Source: Pseudomonas sp. WJP1 (lineage in GTDB: Bacteria > Pseudomonadota > Gammaproteobacteria > Pseudomonadales > Pseudomonadaceae). Taken from it: 64,000 nt of DNA. Below the pieces are notes generated by a model that saw nothing but the letters and a program-made list of their open reading frames with translations, had not been told where the DNA came from and did no database searches. Made by a program: the position numbers and the translations under genes. The DNA lies in NCBI RefSeq assembly GCF_028471945.1, contig NZ_CP110128.1, forward strand, positions 1,476,501-1,540,500. The letters run 5' to 3'. Numbering within the stretch: the stretch's first letter is position 1; every line of letters begins with the position of its first letter. Positions 36,365 to 45,376 of this stretch are shown piece by piece.

Positions 36365-36568
36365 GTGGCTTCCAGACGCCTGGGACGGGATCCGGTGGCT
36401 TACAAGCATCTGCGAGATTTCGGGATACACACGGTTGAAAATTTCGAAGAGAGCCAGAGCTGGACGAGGCTTGGAGCCCGGATCCATTTTGGTAACAGCA
36501 AACCAGGGGAGATGCCTGCTGATGATTACTACCGCCTCATCGCGGCCATGGCCACTGGCAAATGGTAA
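36365..36568 (+). CDS. Small hypothetical protein, perhaps a gene remnant
   Basis: A 67-codon frame from GTG 36365 with protein-like composition (DPVAYKHLRDFGIHTVENFEE.., ending DDYYRLIAAMATGKW). No ribosome-binding site precedes the GTG and the sequence reads like the C-terminal end of a longer protein whose start has been lost. I do not recognise the family. It is convergent with the DUF7693-like gene and divergent from the helicase operon. Confidence 0.35.
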   Translation: MASRRLGRDPVAYKHLRDFGIHTVENFEESQSWTRLGARIHFGNSKPGEMPADDYYRLIAAMATGKW

Positions 36569-36587
36569 CGTGCTTTTGCGTACAGGC

Positions 36588-36927
36588 TCAGAGCGCAGCG
36601 AGCAGTCGTTCGAGCTGTTCACGCTCCGAGGCTTCTAACATTTCGACCGGATCCGCACCATCGCGCTGCCAGAGCTCAAGTGTCCCGACTCGGCCATCAC
36701 GCGACCTGCAGTACTCGCAGTAATCCAGGGTGTCACAGTCATTGAAGAGTGTGAGTAGCCATCCATCAATCTCCACGCTCATGAGCCCGTGATAGATCTC
36801 CCCCCCATGACTGGATCGAGCTCCGAATCATGATGCGTTTTCCTAGCGCGACGTCCGTCAACACCTGGCAGACCTCGTGGGCGGTAAGAGGAGAGGTTAT
36901 GTTCAAAGCATTCTGCGCTCGAGTCAT
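36588..36927 (-). pseudogene. DUF7693-like small protein gene, frameshifted in a G7 tract
   Basis: From ATG 36927 (after GGGCAGGC) the frame reads ..SPLTAHEVCQVLTDVALGKR.. and IQSWGG; from about 36800 the alignment continues in another frame, EIYHGLMSVEIDGWLLTLFN and then DCDTLDYCEYCRSRDG, to the stop at 36588. The shift falls exactly in a run of seven G on the coding strand (C7 at 36800-36806); with six G the two halves join into one ~112-residue protein. The 3' half could also start at ATG 36782. Small proteins of this kind are common in pseudomonads and have no known function. The G7 tract makes phase variation, real decay or sequence error all possible. Confidence 0.6.
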
Positions 36928-36998
36928 TGCCTGCCCATAGCTAAGTGGGGCGTGAAGTTAAGTCAAAGGAGAGGTCGCTCGTTCGGGCCAATGGGCCC
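36921..36998. repeat. Imperfect direct repeat, right copy
   Basis: About 78 bases matching 28986-29062 (see that entry), starting with the DUF7693-like start codon region and ending in TTCGGGCCAATGGGCCCG. An IS21 istA remnant begins at its right edge. Confidence 0.7.
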
Positions 36999-37309
36999 GC
37001 CTCCCACAGCAGTTGTAGCGTTACGCCTTTGCGACGCGGTTCGCGGTGCAAGGTGATCACGTCGGGCAACACTCGGTCGCAGCGTGTCTGGATGCTCTTG
37101 CCCGCAGGCACAAGCGCGGCCCCGAGTGCCACCTAATCCCGTAGAGCCTGCATGACCCACTCGATACCGGGGGGGCGCATTGATGTTCTTGCTGACGATG
37201 CCCTTGGACAGTTGCAGGGCGTGGGGCGATCTTCGTGGGACGGGTTGGCCTCGAACTTGAGGCGCAGACATTCGTTGATATTACGCATGGCTATTCGCTC
37301 CGCCGCCAT
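36998..37309 (-). pseudogene. IS21-family transposase (istA) N-terminal remnant
   Basis: Across three minus-strand frames the IstA N-terminus can be followed: MAAERIAMRNINECLRLKFEAN (from 37309), ALQLSKGIVSKNINAPP (HTH region), then LPDVITLHREPRRKGVTLQLLWE (ending at about 37000), which matches the IstA ELRRKGVTLQLLWEEY block. At least two frameshifts separate the pieces and the catalytic DDE core and istB are absent. It abuts the right-hand direct repeat. Confidence 0.7.
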
Positions 37310-37800
37310 CCTTTTACTCCCCGAAATGGGGCTGGGGTGGTGGCGCGTCAGGTCATGCACAACAGTGTGGAGAGTATTTCGCTAAGGCGTGGCCGGCTTT
37401 TTTGGAACAGGAAAAGCGGTCACATTGTTAGCAGAGTGGTCGATCACAACTTTCTCCAGAGCATACCGTTCGCTTCCACAAACAGCTTCACCGAGAGCGC
37501 AAACCTCTCGACGCAAGCCTACAAAGTCAATCGACAGGAACTGGAAATCAGGCCTTCAACATAGCCCAGCATAGATGTACAATCAATACACTCCAATGGT
37601 ACTCCATGCACGATAGGTTGTCAATATATGTTTAATGTTTCGTTTGTTCGCCACTCCCAGCATGCGCCTCACCTTCCCTCATGCCTCGGCAGCCCGATCT
37701 CCCTGCTGGCCCCTGAGGATCGTCTCCCACGAAAGTCTAGCGATAGGCCGGGTACGTCTAAAGAAGCAACTGCTCACCAGGTCAAGCGGGGGGTTAGCCG
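37310..37800. other. Gene-free region upstream of the recombinase operon
   Basis: 491 bases with no gene I can support. Between about 37560 and 37640 the composition becomes AT-rich (..TGTACAATCAATACACTCC.., TCAATATATGTTTAATG), a plausible promoter for the gmt-like operon and possible left end of the mobile element. No repeat of the right-hand border near 46 kb was found here by eye. Confidence 0.45.
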
Positions 37801-39168
37801 GTGAAAAACGTGCGCCTGATCGACCGAGGCATCCCCCGCTTGTATGAAGCTGAAACGGGTCGACCTGTAGACGTGTTCAACACCTATTCGGATCTGTTGT
37901 TCAACAGCCTGTACCAATCAAGCGGAGCCAGTACTCCCCACCTGTACTGTCCCGATGTGGCCAATTTCCTAGACTACTGCTACGAAACCGGCGTATTGGG
38001 GGATCGGTGCCTAACCCCTGAGGCAGCAAACACAACCATCTGTCAGTATCAGAATTATCTGACCGAGGCCGAAAGCAGCAAAGACTTCATCGTCAGACGC
38101 GCTGCAAAAGCACTCAATCGCAAACCAGTAAGCAAGGTCGCCGCCGCCCGATACATAGCAGCGGTCAATCATTTTTTGCATGCCAGCACCACGCTGATCC
38201 ATGACACGGCGTCGTTTACGAGCATCCTTTTCGGAGGAGCACCAGTTCCGCTACACACTCTCCCCGCTGTAAAACCAAGAAGACGGAGCCAGTCAGAACG
38301 GGGCAAAATCCTCGAAAACACTCTTCAGTACGGCGCGCGCAGATCTGATTTTGCATTCGCTCCTGGGGGGATCCCAAGCCCTAAGTTAGAACGAGATGAC
38401 TCAACACGAGACTTCCCTACACGTCATATCCTGAGCCTACTTCGCAATGCACCAAGTGCGCTATACCGCTGCCTGTGGGCACTGCAGGCAGGCGGCGGCT
38501 TAAGGATTTCTGAAGCATTTCTCATCAAGTTAACCGACATTCACCGCAAGAACAGGACTATTCAAATTGAAGATCCGGATAACCAGCGTGACCCATCCAA
38601 GAAGAGAGATGGATCAGCGCTTCCGTTCAAGGGGCGTCAGACCACCTCCGTCATCATGTTCGAGCCTTACAAGAGCATTTTTTTTGAGGCCCTAGACCAA
38701 TATCGAGCGGAACGTCCAACATCTTCATCCGACTTTTTATTCGTGTCAGAAAAGCCTGGGAGTTATGGAGAACCAATCATACTCTCGGAAAAGTTTAACA
38801 GCGTGACCAAGGCCTACAACGAGACGCTTAAAAACATCCAAAGATCGTTTGGCATGACGATGGACGGTATCAAGCTCTTTACTTCTCATAGTCTTCGTCA
38901 TTTCTATGGAAACTGGGCCCGCAACTGCGTCCATATTCCTGGGCGTAGCCGTATTGGGCTTGAGCTCTCCGAGATTCAACTTTTAATGGGTCATAAGGAC
39001 ATTAAGTCGACCGAGCGCTATGCGCGTCTTGATGCAATGAATATAGCTGCTGAAATTGCCGCAGCCAACCAACTCGTTCATTGTTGGAGTTCCAGCTATA
39101 GCGCAGATCTGGTCAGAGGGCAAACGTACGCTAGACTCGCTGACGAACTCATGGCGAGGGCTGCTTGA
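37801..39168 (+). CDS. gmtY: Tyrosine recombinase, gamma-mobile-trio GmtY-like
   Basis: A 455-residue site-specific recombinase. The catalytic residues of the tyrosine-recombinase family are visible: Arg in GGGLRISEAF (about 232), HSLRHFYGNW (about 363), and His and Tyr in LLMGHKDIKSTERYAR (about 397-410). The N-terminal half carries a core-binding-like domain. Start GTG 37801; its stop overlaps the next gene start by 4 bases. With the giant recombinase and a third small gene behind it, the order and sizes fit gmtY-gmtZ-gmtX of gamma-mobile-trio elements, which carry defensive and offensive cargo. The trio assignment is from memory of the family layout. Confidence 0.75.
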   Translation: MKNVRLIDRGIPRLYEAETGRPVDVFNTYSDLLFNSLYQSSGASTPHLYCPDVANFLDYCYETGVLGDRCLTPEAANTTICQYQNYLTEAESSKDFIVRRAAKALNRKPVSKVAAARYIAAVNHFLHASTTLIHDTASFTSILFGGAPVPLHTLPAVKPRRRSQSERGKILENTLQYGARRSDFAFAPGGIPSPKLERDDSTRDFPTRHILSLLRNAPSALYRCLWALQAGGGLRISEAFLIKLTDIHRKNRTIQIEDPDNQRDPSKKRDGSALPFKGRQTTSVIMFEPYKSIFFEALDQYRAERPTSSSDFLFVSEKPGSYGEPIILSEKFNSVTKAYNETLKNIQRSFGMTMDGIKLFTSHSLRHFYGNWARNCVHIPGRSRIGLELSEIQLLMGHKDIKSTERYARLDAMNIAAEIAAANQLVHCWSSSYSADLVRGQTYARLADELMARAA

Positions 39169-42100
39169 TGATCAATACTTCAGAGAAAATCATCTGGACA
39201 GACACGGGAAATGTAAGCAGAGCGATTGATATATTAAGAAAGCTTGAATCTACCACGGCAATCAACGCGCAATATAACGGCGGGCCCGTAGACGAAATTC
39301 ATAGTAACCAATTTCGTTCGCGGATTGCCCTTTGCATTCTGACACAGAAAACGAACATTGAACTCTTCAATTTTGACACCTTAGATGTCCTTTACACCAT
39401 CACGACCACACCCAGCACGTCTATTTATTACCTGAAGGGTCTATATAAGAAAGTCACTGGACTCACTCCGAACTACATCGCGGATATCGAAGGCCTTAAA
39501 GCGCCTCTTCGGGCGATGTTTGCGATTCTTTGGTCTGAAGGCGCTCTAACACTGCCATTCTCTTTTAGGACTGACGGAGCTTGGCAAAAATATCCTGAGC
39601 TCAAAGAAAAAACCCAAGGATTTGTGTACAGCCTCACGAAGGACGTACCATCTTTATCTAAATATGCTCGCTCTTTCCAGTATCGAACCAACTGGCATGA
39701 CCTAAAAGATATTTTATTCCAAGAGCTCTGGGAGGTAGCGCCAAAGGTAATTGACGCGCAAACAGATATCAAAAAGTCAGGGGCGGGAGGAAATCTAGAG
39801 TTCAGCTATTTAAGTTTCGTAAAGCTCATTTCTGAAACTTGCCCGCAAGTTGTATCAGCCGATCAATACTTTCATCTTGAAAAGTACCATCAACACTTGC
39901 AGCAAAAGTCTCGGAGCTTTACAGCACTTGAAAATCGTCAAGATTTCGAATTTTTCAGGGAAATGTGGGGCGCCAACTCTGAGGCTTGGCTAGAAATGAC
40001 GCCCAAGGAGCGCGAGCGCCTCAGGGCTCAAAAGCGAACCCACGAAAACCATGCTCGGCAAACTCTACTGCGAAAGGAGGAAGCGATAGAGGCCCGAAAA
40101 GTTCTTCATGCCGAAGCAGATGATTTGAGCCCAGAAGCACTAGCGATACTTACCCGGAAATCCGTGGTGCGGGTCGCAAAAAACTTCTCTTGGTTAGCTA
40201 ACGGAGCGTACATAGGGCTAGAGCATATTGACATCGAAACCCTTTCGGGCCACTGGCGAGCAGCCATCCTGCTTTTTGATAATTATCTCGACAAAAAGGA
40301 AGTTGGGGGGCGAACAAGAGCGCAATACGGCGTCCATGTGGCGCTCCTTATGGATTATCTTTTTTGTTATCTCCCCCTTTGGCGAGAGGCTAATGAAAAC
40401 TCACTGATTGACATTCCTCGATTCCTGACGGATTTTTACCGAACAATATATTGGAACAATAAATTCGTTGTAGACCTGTCGAGTTCCGAAAGCAACACGC
40501 CCCAGAATGAGTTGAGCAAGATAAAAAACATGCCCCTGACGGCCCTGGATTTTTATCTTACGTGCTACAGCCAAAAAACGATCGCAGCATTTATATCCAG
40601 CATCCACCTATTTTTCGACGTTGCAATGTTTTCGGGGCGAGATATTTATATCGATGGCGAACCCCTCATCGATGACATGCTCGTCAACCCAGTTTCCCCT
40701 AGGCTCGACTCGCCTGGAAGTGGAGCCAGAACAAAAACAGATAAAGTTGTGCTTCCGCTAGCTTCGGTACCCATCGCAAAAGAATACATGTTAGCTATTG
40801 ACCTGATCGGACGAGAGATCCGAGACAAAATCTTGTGCGGAAAAATCCCAAGAATAGTTCAAGAGAAAATCAAAAGCTTGGATTGGATCGAACTCCAAGA
40901 TGTCGATATTGTGTATACCATCAAGCTAATAAATCCCAATACGGGAGATATTGCGAAAGAAATAAAGCTTGATCGAATTGTAAATGCGTATGCTTGGCAC
41001 CAAGGTAAATATTCGAGTAACGGTAATATTTTATGGGTGCCTTGGCTCTCCAGTATTCGGATGTTGACTGTCGCGATGTATGGAGGATTGCGGCTTCAGA
41101 ATTGCCAATGGTTGGATATACGAAGCTTTGACAAATTTTACGACGCATCAAGTTGCGTCCTTGGATATAACGTCTTATATGTAAATACAGACAAAAATGG
41201 CAATTCTAGGCCTGTCACTCTTTCATCAGAAGTCTTCAATTGCTTGCTCGACGAACGTCGCTTTCAAAACTCTTGGTCACACAAGCCAGTCGGCCCCGTC
41301 TATTACGAAAATAACAAGAAAGATAAACATTATGGAGAAATATATCCTTTGTTCAGGAGTCCTTTTAACAAGTCAGGACTTCCATTTTCTGATACATTTT
41401 ACGCCGATAAATGGGTGGAAATACTCATTGGCATACAATCCATTTACAATGCAATCGTCCCAAGCGAAAGAGCGCATGAGTTCACAGTGCCTAACTCGCA
41501 GGGAAAGTTATTGGCAGTACACACTCCACATGCGCTACGCGCAACATGGATTACGTACATGACAATTTATGGTCATCTACCTTTCGCACTCACTGGGCAA
41601 CAGGTGGGGCATGCCAATCCCAAGACTACCGTTCATTATACGGCCCCTACTCTCCAGCAAACTGAAGAGCATATAAGAGCAGCCGAAGCCAAAACTCAAC
41701 AAGCAAGTTGGGATGTACTTTGGGGCGTGCAGCCTTCGATAAAGGCTCAGGGCGACCTGCAAGCCTCTTGGCAGTCTAATATCACTGAAACTGCAAAAGC
41801 CCAAGGGTTAATTAGCCTAGCCTCTGCAGTGGTAGAAACAGATCAAATGGGGCTCGACCTCATCAAGGTCAAGAATGTGACAGAGATTGGCTGGTACCAA
41901 ACCTGCGCATGCATGCTCAACGGAAAATGTTCGAACAATTTGTTGGCGTTCACTAAATCCCCAAAAACATGTGGACTTTGTCCGCATGCGGTATATGGCG
42001 TGAGTCACCTCCCAGCCATTAACGCAAAGATGCGCTCGCTTATCGATGAATGTGAAGCATTGCGAGAGAGAATTCCTCTGGTGGCTACTTCGCAACCTGG

Positions 42101-42533
42101 CTCACCAGACTTACAAGACCTGCATCATCTATTGACAATTCGAAAGCTGGAGTTGGCTGGCTATGAGCAGGCTCGACAAATTCTTAATCAACACATGGAG
42201 AGCGAGGAGTACAAGACTAAGTATATTTCCCGCTTTGGAGATTTTCGTAATTGTAGCCACGAATTTGATAACAACCATCCGGTTCAGCGCTTCCTCGCTA
42301 ATATTATCGATGGCCGAGAGTATCCCGCTTTTAGCGCCGACAACTATTTAATTCGCCTAAAAAAATTCGCATCTTCCCCGCACTTAATGTCTATTGCCCT
42401 AGCGAGTCCTGAAGAGCGGGACATCATAGCTAACCAAATAATTTTCATGCTGACTAATACTGGCATTACCTTCCAGGAGCTTTCAGCTCGAGTGCAGGAA
42501 GCTGGAGTCAAAGGCATCGGGCTCGCAGCATGA
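39165..42533 (+). CDS. gmtZ: Giant tyrosine-recombinase-like protein, GmtZ-like
   Basis: A 1122-residue protein. A C-terminal-half recombinase domain shows Arg in AMYGGLRLQNCQWLD (about 643), HTPHALRATWITYM (about 787) and GQQVGHANPKTTVHYTAP (about 812-828), the HxxR and H..Y elements of tyrosine recombinases. After it, a Cys-rich knot (CACMLNGKCSNN.. CGLCPHAVYG, about 910-945) is likely a zinc site. The ~600-residue N-terminal part is unfamiliar. The coding DNA is distinctly AT-richer than the chromosome, a sign of transfer. It overlaps gmtY and the following gene by 4 bases each, so the three are coupled. Confidence 0.75.
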   Translation: MMINTSEKIIWTDTGNVSRAIDILRKLESTTAINAQYNGGPVDEIHSNQFRSRIALCILTQKTNIELFNFDTLDVLYTITTTPSTSIYYLKGLYKKVTGLTPNYIADIEGLKAPLRAMFAILWSEGALTLPFSFRTDGAWQKYPELKEKTQGFVYSLTKDVPSLSKYARSFQYRTNWHDLKDILFQELWEVAPKVIDAQTDIKKSGAGGNLEFSYLSFVKLISETCPQVVSADQYFHLEKYHQHLQQKSRSFTALENRQDFEFFREMWGANSEAWLEMTPKERERLRAQKRTHENHARQTLLRKEEAIEARKVLHAEADDLSPEALAILTRKSVVRVAKNFSWLANGAYIGLEHIDIETLSGHWRAAILLFDNYLDKKEVGGRTRAQYGVHVALLMDYLFCYLPLWREANENSLIDIPRFLTDFYRTIYWNNKFVVDLSSSESNTPQNELSKIKNMPLTALDFYLTCYSQKTIAAFISSIHLFFDVAMFSGRDIYIDGEPLIDDMLVNPVSPRLDSPGSGARTKTDKVVLPLASVPIAKEYMLAIDLIGREIRDKILCGKIPRIVQEKIKSLDWIELQDVDIVYTIKLINPNTGDIAKEIKLDRIVNAYAWHQGKYSSNGNILWVPWLSSIRMLTVAMYGGLRLQNCQWLDIRSFDKFYDASSCVLGYNVLYVNTDKNGNSRPVTLSSEVFNCLLDERRFQNSWSHKPVGPVYYENNKKDKHYGEIYPLFRSPFNKSGLPFSDTFYADKWVEILIGIQSIYNAIVPSERAHEFTVPNSQGKLLAVHTPHALRATWITYMTIYGHLPFALTGQQVGHANPKTTVHYTAPTLQQTEEHIRAAEAKTQQASWDVLWGVQPSIKAQGDLQASWQSNITETAKAQGLISLASAVVETDQMGLDLIKVKNVTEIGWYQTCACMLNGKCSNNLLAFTKSPKTCGLCPHAVYGVSHLPAINAKMRSLIDECEALRERIPLVATSQPGSPDLQDLHHLLTIRKLELAGYEQARQILNQHMESEEYKTKYISRFGDFRNCSHEFDNNHPVQRFLANIIDGREYPAFSADNYLIRLKKFASSPHLMSIALASPEERDIIANQIIFMLTNTGITFQELSARVQEAGVKGIGLAA

Positions 42534-43156
42534 GTGGAGCAAAGACAAACCTAACCACTTCGCAGGAATTGCAGCTTGAGATGACCCTCCAGCGTATGGA
42601 ACTCACCCTGGTGTCGTGGGTAGAGGATCGGAAGACTTTCAAAAACATCTCCATGCTAGCCACGAAACTGGGTGAAGCACTGGGATACGATAGGTCTCTA
42701 TTTCTGGTGAAACCCAAGCCCGGAAAATCTGGAAACCAGGGAAAACATCGAGAAATTCTTGAAAAGTTTGCCACTCAACTAGGTGTCGGATCCAACAAAG
42801 TGCCATATGAAGTCCTAGAAAGGCAGCTTCAGGAGGCAAAATCTAACTTGGCAATGATTGAGGATGCCTATAGGGCAGGCTTGAAAGCAAAGCCTTCCCT
42901 GCTTTCGGCTGACAAGCCAATCACGCAGGAACATAACTTTTTTTACGAGTTCGAGCAAACTTGTCTAGTACTGCAAAAAATTTTAAATCACCCACTTACC
43001 GGGTTTGAAATCATTGAGGGGAAACTCTATGACACAGCGCCAATTGTTGGGAAAGACGTGCTTATCTGCGAATCAACACCCTGTAAACCTTTCCTCGACT
43101 GGGAATCAGGCAAAGGAAGTTTTTCTCGAAAACTTCTCAAAAATGACGGCTTTTAG
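42530..43156 (+). CDS. gmtX: Third gene of the recombinase trio, GmtX-like
   Basis: A 208-residue soluble, mostly helical protein with a predicted coiled-coil stretch (YEVLERQLQEAKSNLAMIEDAYRAG) and no enzymatic motif that I recognise. Its ATG overlaps the giant recombinase stop by 4 bases. Position and size are what I expect of GmtX, an accessory protein of unknown function in gamma-mobile-trio elements. The assignment rests on context more than on sequence. Confidence 0.55.
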   Translation: MSGAKTNLTTSQELQLEMTLQRMELTLVSWVEDRKTFKNISMLATKLGEALGYDRSLFLVKPKPGKSGNQGKHREILEKFATQLGVGSNKVPYEVLERQLQEAKSNLAMIEDAYRAGLKAKPSLLSADKPITQEHNFFYEFEQTCLVLQKILNHPLTGFEIIEGKLYDTAPIVGKDVLICESTPCKPFLDWESGKGSFSRKLLKNDGF

Positions 43157-43520
43157 TGACGAAGCAATCAGGCTGAAAACCTGGGCGCTGTCCGCGATCG
43201 CCGAAGGTCGATTTATGGTAATGCGAGCTGGTAGCTTGCAGCTGTCGTGCGTTGCGAGTGAGATCGGTATTGACCGCCAGAAGTTATATCCTGGCCGAGG
43301 CCCGGGCGACCTTCAAGACTTGATTCCAATACTTTCGAAGTACGCCAAATCTATCGTTCATTCATCGACCACCACCAATAGAAAGGTCAATAACGATGTA
43401 ACAGGGCTTCGTACTGCTTTGGCGGTTCAACATAAAAAAGTGCATGAGCTCAGGGCCGAGGTGTCTCGATTAAAGCTCGTGCATGATCTGATCCATTCCG
43501 GCAAGCCTTTGGTACTTTGA
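43143..43520 (+). CDS. Small conserved-looking protein in the trio operon
   Basis: A 125-residue protein if started at ATG 43143 (MTAFSDEAIRLKTWAL..), overlapping the previous gene by 14 bases; an in-frame extension upstream to 43005 is open but would lie inside that gene. The block CVASEIGIDRQKLYPGRGPG resembles a helix-turn-helix, and the C-terminus (ALAVQHKKVHELRAEVSRLKLVHDLI) looks like a coiled coil, so a DNA-binding accessory role is possible. It touches the next gene by one base (TGATG). I do not recognise the family; it is also a candidate for GmtX. Confidence 0.6.
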   Translation: MTAFSDEAIRLKTWALSAIAEGRFMVMRAGSLQLSCVASEIGIDRQKLYPGRGPGDLQDLIPILSKYAKSIVHSSTTTNRKVNNDVTGLRTALAVQHKKVHELRAEVSRLKLVHDLIHSGKPLVL

Positions 43521-45376
43521 TGAAACTGTACCTGGTTCTTTGCGTCCTTCATCGCCTGGATCGACGAACTATCCTTTCTGCAGTGGAGATTATTCGCGGC
43601 CGGACAGTGCGCCTCATCATCGACACAGATGAGATAACCTCTTGTGTCCTGCCGGGCGGTGTCTACGAGATGAGGATCAGTTACCGCACGGGGCGCCCCC
43701 GTCTCGTTTGCTCGCATCCCGTCGGTTACGATGCTCAGACAATTCGACTCGCGGTTGATCGGGGCCTAATTGGGTCAGGCCAACACCTACCTGCTGCGAT
43801 CAAAAAGCTGATCCATCAGCATGCGGGCACCATCTCCGATTGGATCAACCTCCCAAATGCCACCGACAAATCCGCTCCGATCAATGAGCCTTACGCGTCG
43901 CTGCTATGGCATGAGGCCGCCAGCCGTCGACAAGACCAGCAAGTTCTGACCGAGCTCATAAAGGGTGGTTTAAATCAGCATCAGGCCGAGCAATACCTCC
44001 AATGCTACGGTGTCGAGGCTCCAACGAAACTGAAATCCACCCCTCTGTCAGCGCTGCCCTTCGTAAGCCGATCGGCGCCAGTATTGAAGTATCCAGTTAG
44101 CATCGTCCCCGAGGCCCCCGTCAGCCCGCTTGAGATGCTGCTTTGGTTACAAGAGCAAGCAGATCGAGGTCGCACCATCTGTGATCGCACCGATGTCCCA
44201 TCAGAGTTTCAACTGGCGTTAAACACATGCCTGGAGAACCAGTGGATAAAGTCTGACGGGCAAAAAATTCAGCTTGTTTCACATGCACTGCTACAGACCA
44301 ACCTTCGGGAAGCATTTGAAGCTCTCACCGCAAACTTCTTTCCGACCTACAGCGAATTGGAGGTTGAGTACGCGTACTCACGTCTTGCCGGGCTCCAATC
44401 AAGCGGAGCCGTGACTGACCTTTCCCACTCGCTATGGCAACTGCTAAACCAGCGAGTGGTGATGGTGAGCTACAGCGCCACGTCGGAGCTGACAGAGCTC
44501 CTGGAGCAGTATTCCGGCTTGATTCAAACTCTTCACTGGAGTCCTCCGGAGATCATTACCTATTCAGAGCACGTGATCCCGGCTCTGACCCAGAGGCTCC
44601 CCTACGAACAGATCACTGCATTCTACAGGGCGTCTTCACTCCAAGGTAAAACAGGACGCTGCTTCATAGTCGTCGACTTCGAACTGTTCACCCCCAGCGA
44701 CCTAGTCGTCCTGTTTGAGCGACTTATTTCCGATGATCAACTGATTCTCGTGAACCACTACGGAATGGCGTCATACGCTCATAGTCGGCTATTCCACACG
44801 AGGCAGCTCCAAAACTACTTCCCCACAGTCGCCCTTAATCATGAGAGAGAAGCTTTTAAGATGCCCTCTGCGGCCAGCCGAGCTCAGATCCAGGAGGCGG
44901 TCGGGCAAGGGCATACGATCATCTCGGACGATTTCGATATCATCGAGCAGATCAATTCAAGCCAAAAAGCTTCCGGCCCGCCAAAGCTGGTCACTCCGGA
45001 TGGTACCTACCACAAACATCAACCAGTTCTTTTCGAACCTGCCGGCCCACGAGGTTTTGACTCGTTCATCGGAGTCATTATTTCAACGACTGACAAAGGT
45101 TTGATGGTGAGCGCCAAAGGAGTGGTTATGCAGTTCACCAACGACTTTGTCCGCAACTGCAGGACATCAGCGGCTTATGCGATCGACGTCGCGCAGGCGG
45201 CCAAGATCGGTTTGAGTCGCGGCGTTCTGGTCACCATTCGTGATCATGAGGTGGAGAAGTATTTGCGCGATGTCGGCGTTGAGATTCTTCAGCACTATTC
45301 TTTGCCGGAGTCTTCCGTACCGGCCAATAGCCCAACGGGGCAGCGCATAACACCATCAGTCGAAGGACACGGATGA
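43520..45376 (+). CDS. RecD2-like protein with degenerate ATPase motifs
   Basis: A 618-residue protein. Around residues 145-180, VLTELIKGGLNQHQAEQYLQCYG.. is the helix-hairpin-helix of RecD2-type helicases. Near 370-420, LQGKTGRCFIVVDFELFTPSDLVVLFERLISDDQLILVNHYG follows the RecD Walker B region (IIVDEASM...LLxxLPxxxxLILxGD), but the acidic pair has become DFE and no GxxGxGKT Walker A is present. The C-terminus (RGFDSFIGVIISTTDKG..) resembles the RecD2 SH3-like part. I read it as a catalytically dead RecD2 relative. It is coupled to the gene before it (TGATG) and so belongs to the mobile-element operon. Confidence 0.55.
   Translation: MKLYLVLCVLHRLDRRTILSAVEIIRGRTVRLIIDTDEITSCVLPGGVYEMRISYRTGRPRLVCSHPVGYDAQTIRLAVDRGLIGSGQHLPAAIKKLIHQHAGTISDWINLPNATDKSAPINEPYASLLWHEAASRRQDQQVLTELIKGGLNQHQAEQYLQCYGVEAPTKLKSTPLSALPFVSRSAPVLKYPVSIVPEAPVSPLEMLLWLQEQADRGRTICDRTDVPSEFQLALNTCLENQWIKSDGQKIQLVSHALLQTNLREAFEALTANFFPTYSELEVEYAYSRLAGLQSSGAVTDLSHSLWQLLNQRVVMVSYSATSELTELLEQYSGLIQTLHWSPPEIITYSEHVIPALTQRLPYEQITAFYRASSLQGKTGRCFIVVDFELFTPSDLVVLFERLISDDQLILVNHYGMASYAHSRLFHTRQLQNYFPTVALNHEREAFKMPSAASRAQIQEAVGQGHTIISDDFDIIEQINSSQKASGPPKLVTPDGTYHKHQPVLFEPAGPRGFDSFIGVIISTTDKGLMVSAKGVVMQFTNDFVRNCRTSAAYAIDVAQAAKIGLSRGVLVTIRDHEVEKYLRDVGVEILQHYSLPESSVPANSPTGQRITPSVEGHG

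Noticed and set aside
36588..36782. Treating the 64-codon frame from ATG 36782 as a complete gene
   Set aside because: Protein similarity to the upstream frame continues across the G7 tract to a better start at 36927, so this is the 3' half of a longer gene.
37382..37555. Minus-strand open frame left of the recombinase operon, ending in ..PVPKKPATP
   Set aside because: It reads somewhat like protein, but there is no start codon with a ribosome-binding site and I cannot connect it to any family.
37801..43156. Tn554-type or recombinase-in-trio (RIT) element
   Set aside because: RIT elements have three full recombinases, and Tn554 TnpB is much shorter than 1122 residues. Here the third protein has no recombinase motif and the second is giant, which fits the gamma-mobile-trio layout better.
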